Part shown: one piece after another, positions 16,391-17,888 of the stretch
Layout: every line of letters starts with the position of its first letter
Numbering within the stretch: position 1 is the stretch's first letter
DNA from: JBLHRE01 sp047625765
GTDB lineage: Bacteria; Bacteroidota; Bacteroidia; Flavobacteriales; JBLHRE01
Reading direction: 5' to 3'
DNA length: 17,888 nt
Assembly (NCBI GenBank): GCA_047625765.1
Contig: JBLHRE010000022.1
Location: 1 to 17,888, forward strand
The notes under the pieces: generated by a model
What the model was told of the DNA's origin: nothing
The model's database searches: none
What the model saw: the letters and a program-made list of their open reading frames with translations, nothing else
Translations under genes and position numbers: made by a program

Positions 16391-16421
16391 CAAAAATATT
16401 CGCTGAAGATAGGCTTGTAAA
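16391..16421 (-). promoter_or_regulatory. Likely promoter of the moxR-bat operon
   Basis: On the - strand TATTTTTG (complement of 16391-16398) matches the Bacteroidetes -7 consensus TAnnTTTG exactly. Twenty nt upstream is TTT (complement of 16419-16421) where TTG is expected. The implied start is near 16384, giving a ~39-nt leader before the moxR ATG. Confidence 0.5.
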
Positions 16422-16472
16422 GCACATTTTGTTAAAAGATGGAGGTTAAATGTTAAAGTTTCGGTTCAAAGC

Positions 16473-16494
16473 TTGTTTATCAGCTGATCAAGAA
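16473..16494. promoter_or_regulatory. Imperfect palindrome in the lexA-moxR divergent region, possible operator
   Basis: The core ATCAGCTGAT (16479-16488) is a perfect 10-bp palindrome. Flanks TTGTTT and CAAGAA extend the symmetry at four of six positions. It lies about midway between the predicted -7 elements of the two divergent genes. Its identity as a repressor site is only a suggestion. Confidence 0.3.
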
Positions 16495-16526
16495 CATTTT
16501 AATGCCATATTCATGACTCTATAAAA

Positions 16527-16534
16527 TAAATTTG
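16527..16534 (+). promoter_or_regulatory. -7 element of the lexA-like gene
   Basis: TAAATTTG is an exact TAnnTTTG match 31 nt before the chosen ATG, giving a start near 16541 and a ~25-nt leader. No clear TTG was seen at the -33 position. The small dyad ATACA-GT-TGTAT (16546-16557) lies just after the implied start. Confidence 0.45.
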
Positions 16535-16565
16535 CAGGATAAAAAATACAGTTGTATAATTGCGT

Positions 16566-17183
16566 ATGCAAAAGAACTTTTCACAAAAAGAAATTCAAGC
16601 CATTGGAGTTATTCGAAATAGCTTGATGGATAGCGGCCAAACACCTTCTGTAAGAGATTTAATGCGCGAGCTGGGGTATAAGTCTCCAAGGTCAGCATCA
16701 GTTATTATTGATACACTTTTAAGTAAAGGGGTACTTCAAAAGAGGGGAGATGGCAGCATGCAATTGTCTGATTTTAAATTAGAAGGTTTGGATAATGAAC
16801 AAACCGTAAAGATCCCCTTGGTAGGTTCAGCATCCTGTGGTTTGCCTCTGTTTGCAGAAGAAAATATAGAAGGATTTATTCCAGTTTCTTTGAAATTGAT
16901 AAAGCCTTCAGAAAAGTATTTTTTGCTACGTGCTAATGGCGATTCTATGAACTTAGCTGGAATTCAGCTAGGTAATTTGGTGTTGGTAAGAAAGCAAGTA
17001 ACAGCCCAAAACGGAGATAAAGTAGTCGCATTAATCGATGATGAAGCAACGATTAAGATTTTCCAACACAATGGCGATACAGTGGTGTTAAAGCCTAAGT
17101 CGGATAACCCAAATCATCAGCCAATAATTTTAACCAACGATTTTAAGATTCAAGGCGTAGTAATTGCTACAATTCCAGTTTAG
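16566..17183 (+). CDS. lexA: LexA-type S24 autoprotease repressor
   Basis: The 205-residue protein has an N-terminal winged helix (about 1-65, with GQTPSVRDLMRELGYKSPRSA as LexA-like recognition region) and a C-terminal S24 peptidase domain (about 80-205). The catalytic dyad is Ser127 (GDSMNLAG) and Lys164 (DDEATIKIF), spaced 37 residues apart as in E. coli LexA. The cleavage position reads Cys91-Gly92 rather than Ala-Gly, as in UmuD. LexA represses SOS genes until RecA filaments trigger self-cleavage. An in-frame TTG at 16560 precedes the ATG at 16566; the ATG is preferred. The gene is divergent from moxR and overlaps the apaG stop by 4 nt, tail to tail. It could be a LexA-like repressor with a narrower regulon rather than the global one. 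Confidence 0.88.
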   Translation: MQKNFSQKEIQAIGVIRNSLMDSGQTPSVRDLMRELGYKSPRSASVIIDTLLSKGVLQKRGDGSMQLSDFKLEGLDNEQTVKIPLVGSASCGLPLFAEENIEGFIPVSLKLIKPSEKYFLLRANGDSMNLAGIQLGNLVLVRKQVTAQNGDKVVALIDDEATIKIFQHNGDTVVLKPKSDNPNHQPIILTNDFKIQGVVIATIPV

Positions 17184-17194
17184 TTTAAACTAAA
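17179..17194. repeat. 16-bp palindrome holding the lexA and apaG stop codons
   Basis: TTTAGTTTAAACTAAA is its own reverse complement. It contains the TAG of lexA (17181-17183) and the TAA of apaG (17180-17182 on the - strand). It is AT-rich, so a weak terminator at best; no other terminator was seen between the two convergent genes. Confidence 0.75.
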
Positions 17195-17566
17195 AGGAGC
17201 TGAGAGTTGAAAGGTAGGAATACGTACATGGAACTTTTCATCCGTGTACATGCGTTGCATTAAGTAAGTTCCTTTCATGGCTCCAAGTGTAGATCTTAGG
17301 TGAGATCCGCTTTGATATGAGTGTGATTTGCCAGGCATAATTACTGGTTTTTCTCCTATTATACCTTCGCCTTTTACATGCTCTTGGGCGTGCATACTAT
17401 CACTTATAATCCAATGTCTTCCCAGTAATTGTACCGGGTGGTCTGAGTGGTTTTCAATGGTAATATCGTAGGAGAAAACAAAGCGTTTGCTACTGCCTTT
17501 TTTAAAGCAACCACGGTATTGTGTTTGCACCGATATTTGAATTCCTTTTGTTATTGCTGTTACCAT
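17180..17566 (-). CDS. apaG: ApaG protein (DUF525)
   Basis: The 128-residue length matches the ApaG family (about 125). The core motif is present: LLGRHWIISDS, then GEGIIGEKPVIMPGKSHSYQSG (about 67-88, in two parts) and GTYLMQRMY near the end. The fold is a fibronectin III-like beta sandwich. The name comes from a Salmonella locus tied to Co2+ resistance and Mg2+ efflux, but the biochemical role is not settled. It follows the DUF5103 gene with a 22-nt gap, so the two are probably co-transcribed. Its 3' end overlaps lexA. Confidence 0.93.
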   Translation of the reverse strand: MVTAITKGIQISVQTQYRGCFKKGSSKRFVFSYDITIENHSDHPVQLLGRHWIISDSMHAQEHVKGEGIIGEKPVIMPGKSHSYQSGSHLRSTLGAMKGTYLMQRMYTDEKFHVRIPTFQLSAPFSLN

Positions 17567-17588
17567 ACCTTAAAATTACAAAAAATAT

Positions 17589-17888
17589 CTAAAAAATACC
17601 CCCTGTGCTCAATTGTTTCATTCCTATTAATCTATCGTACTGTTCGCTCGAATTTCTATTATAAACAAAAATACTGTACTCGTTTTCTGTTTGAAAATGG
17701 GTTCCTTCTATATACGTATTGTCAATAGTGTTTTTATAGATAGGCACTAAAGCATATTCGTAGTTGTAATAACCCTGTTTAAGCAATATGCTAGTCTCAT
17801 AAGCCTTTGCAGTTCTATTGAATTTTAGTTTCGCCTCTGGATGTATTTCCCAATTTGTTAATGCTCCAAAGATATACAGGTCGCCTTC
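17589..17888 (-). CDS. DUF5103 / T9SS plug-like protein, C-terminal part (5' end outside window)
   Basis: An open frame enters from the right edge and stops with TAG at 17589-17591, giving the last 99 residues. GDLYIFGALTNW near the fragment start, LLKQGYYNYEYALVP in the middle and TENEYSIFVYNRNSSEQYDRLIG near the end resemble the C-terminal domain of the Bacteroidetes DUF5103 family. Members of that family include the plug protein that blocks the periplasmic side of the T9SS channel SprA. A shorter frame from an internal ATG at 17786 would be only a piece of this one. It is the upstream neighbour of apaG (22-nt gap). Recognition is from motif memory, without a profile search. Confidence 0.75.
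   Translation of the reverse strand, partial: EGDLYIFGALTNWEIHPEAKLKFNRTAKAYETSILLKQGYYNYEYALVPIYKNTIDNTYIEGTHFQTENEYSIFVYNRNSSEQYDRLIGMKQLSTGGIF

Noticed and set aside
16346..16393. Extended moxR start at a TTG (16393)
   Set aside because: The extension lies over the predicted -7 element and transcription start and adds residues atypical of MoxR; the ATG at 16345 fits the family N-terminus.
17447..17728. 93-residue + strand frame near the right edge
   Set aside because: It runs antisense across apaG and the DUF5103 C-terminus, both of which have clear motifs.

Overview
The window comes from a low-GC Bacteroidetes chromosome, most likely a marine or environmental Flavobacteriia/Cryomorphaceae-like organism. 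The evidence is: two secreted proteins ending in type A type IX secretion (T9SS) sorting domains; the end of a DUF5103/T9SS-plug-like gene; a complete Bat (aerotolerance) operon with MoxR and DUF58; a sigma/anti-sigma/Spy-like trio of the kind common in this phylum; and -7 elements of the Bacteroidetes form TAnnTTTG. No rRNA, tRNA, CRISPR array, transposase or phage gene was found.

Left part (1-4440). The 3' end of a glutathione-peroxidase-family gene enters on the + strand. A 325-nt convergent spacer follows, holding a perfect 20-bp palindrome and a terminator. On the - strand is a secreted FG-GAP/VCBS propeller-like protein (610-2394), then an ECF sigma / membrane anti-sigma-like / periplasmic Spy-CpxP-like operon (3918 down to 2490). 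The same 35-nt terminator hairpin lies on both sides of the FG-GAP gene. An Hsp15-type S4 RNA-binding gene (3995-4384, + strand) diverges from the sigma operon and ends at a strong bidirectional hairpin.

Middle (4441-8143). A 1132-residue secreted protein on the - strand carries three tandem ~290-residue modules, each a carbohydrate-binding-like jelly roll followed by a PKD-like domain, then a Cys-rich linker and a T9SS sorting domain. The spacer upstream of it holds its probable promoter and the terminator of the Bat operon.

Right part (8144-16345, - strand). This is one tightly packed operon in the order moxR, DUF58, batD-like, batA, batB, batC, batD, batE. Junctions are three TAATG overlaps, overlaps of 23 and 17 nt, and gaps of 1 and 3 nt. 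MoxR is an AAA+ ATPase. DUF58, BatA and BatB have von Willebrand A folds with intact MIDAS motifs. BatC and BatE are TPR proteins. BatD and the BatD-like protein are exported, membrane-anchored proteins. In this phylum the set is linked to envelope integrity, stress tolerance and aerotolerance; the exact mechanism is not known. The operon shares a short divergent control region with a LexA-type S24 autoprotease repressor (16566-17183) that has a UmuD-like Cys-Gly at the cleavage position.

Right edge (17180-17888). apaG is tail to tail with lexA, their stop codons lying inside one 16-bp palindrome. It sits just downstream of the DUF5103/T9SS-plug-like gene, which runs off the window.

Most of the content is known systems. 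The items that most deserve a second look are the duplicated terminator flanking the FG-GAP gene, the 20-bp palindrome in a place where no gene starts, the three-module secreted protein, and the possible LexA operator between lexA and the Bat operon.
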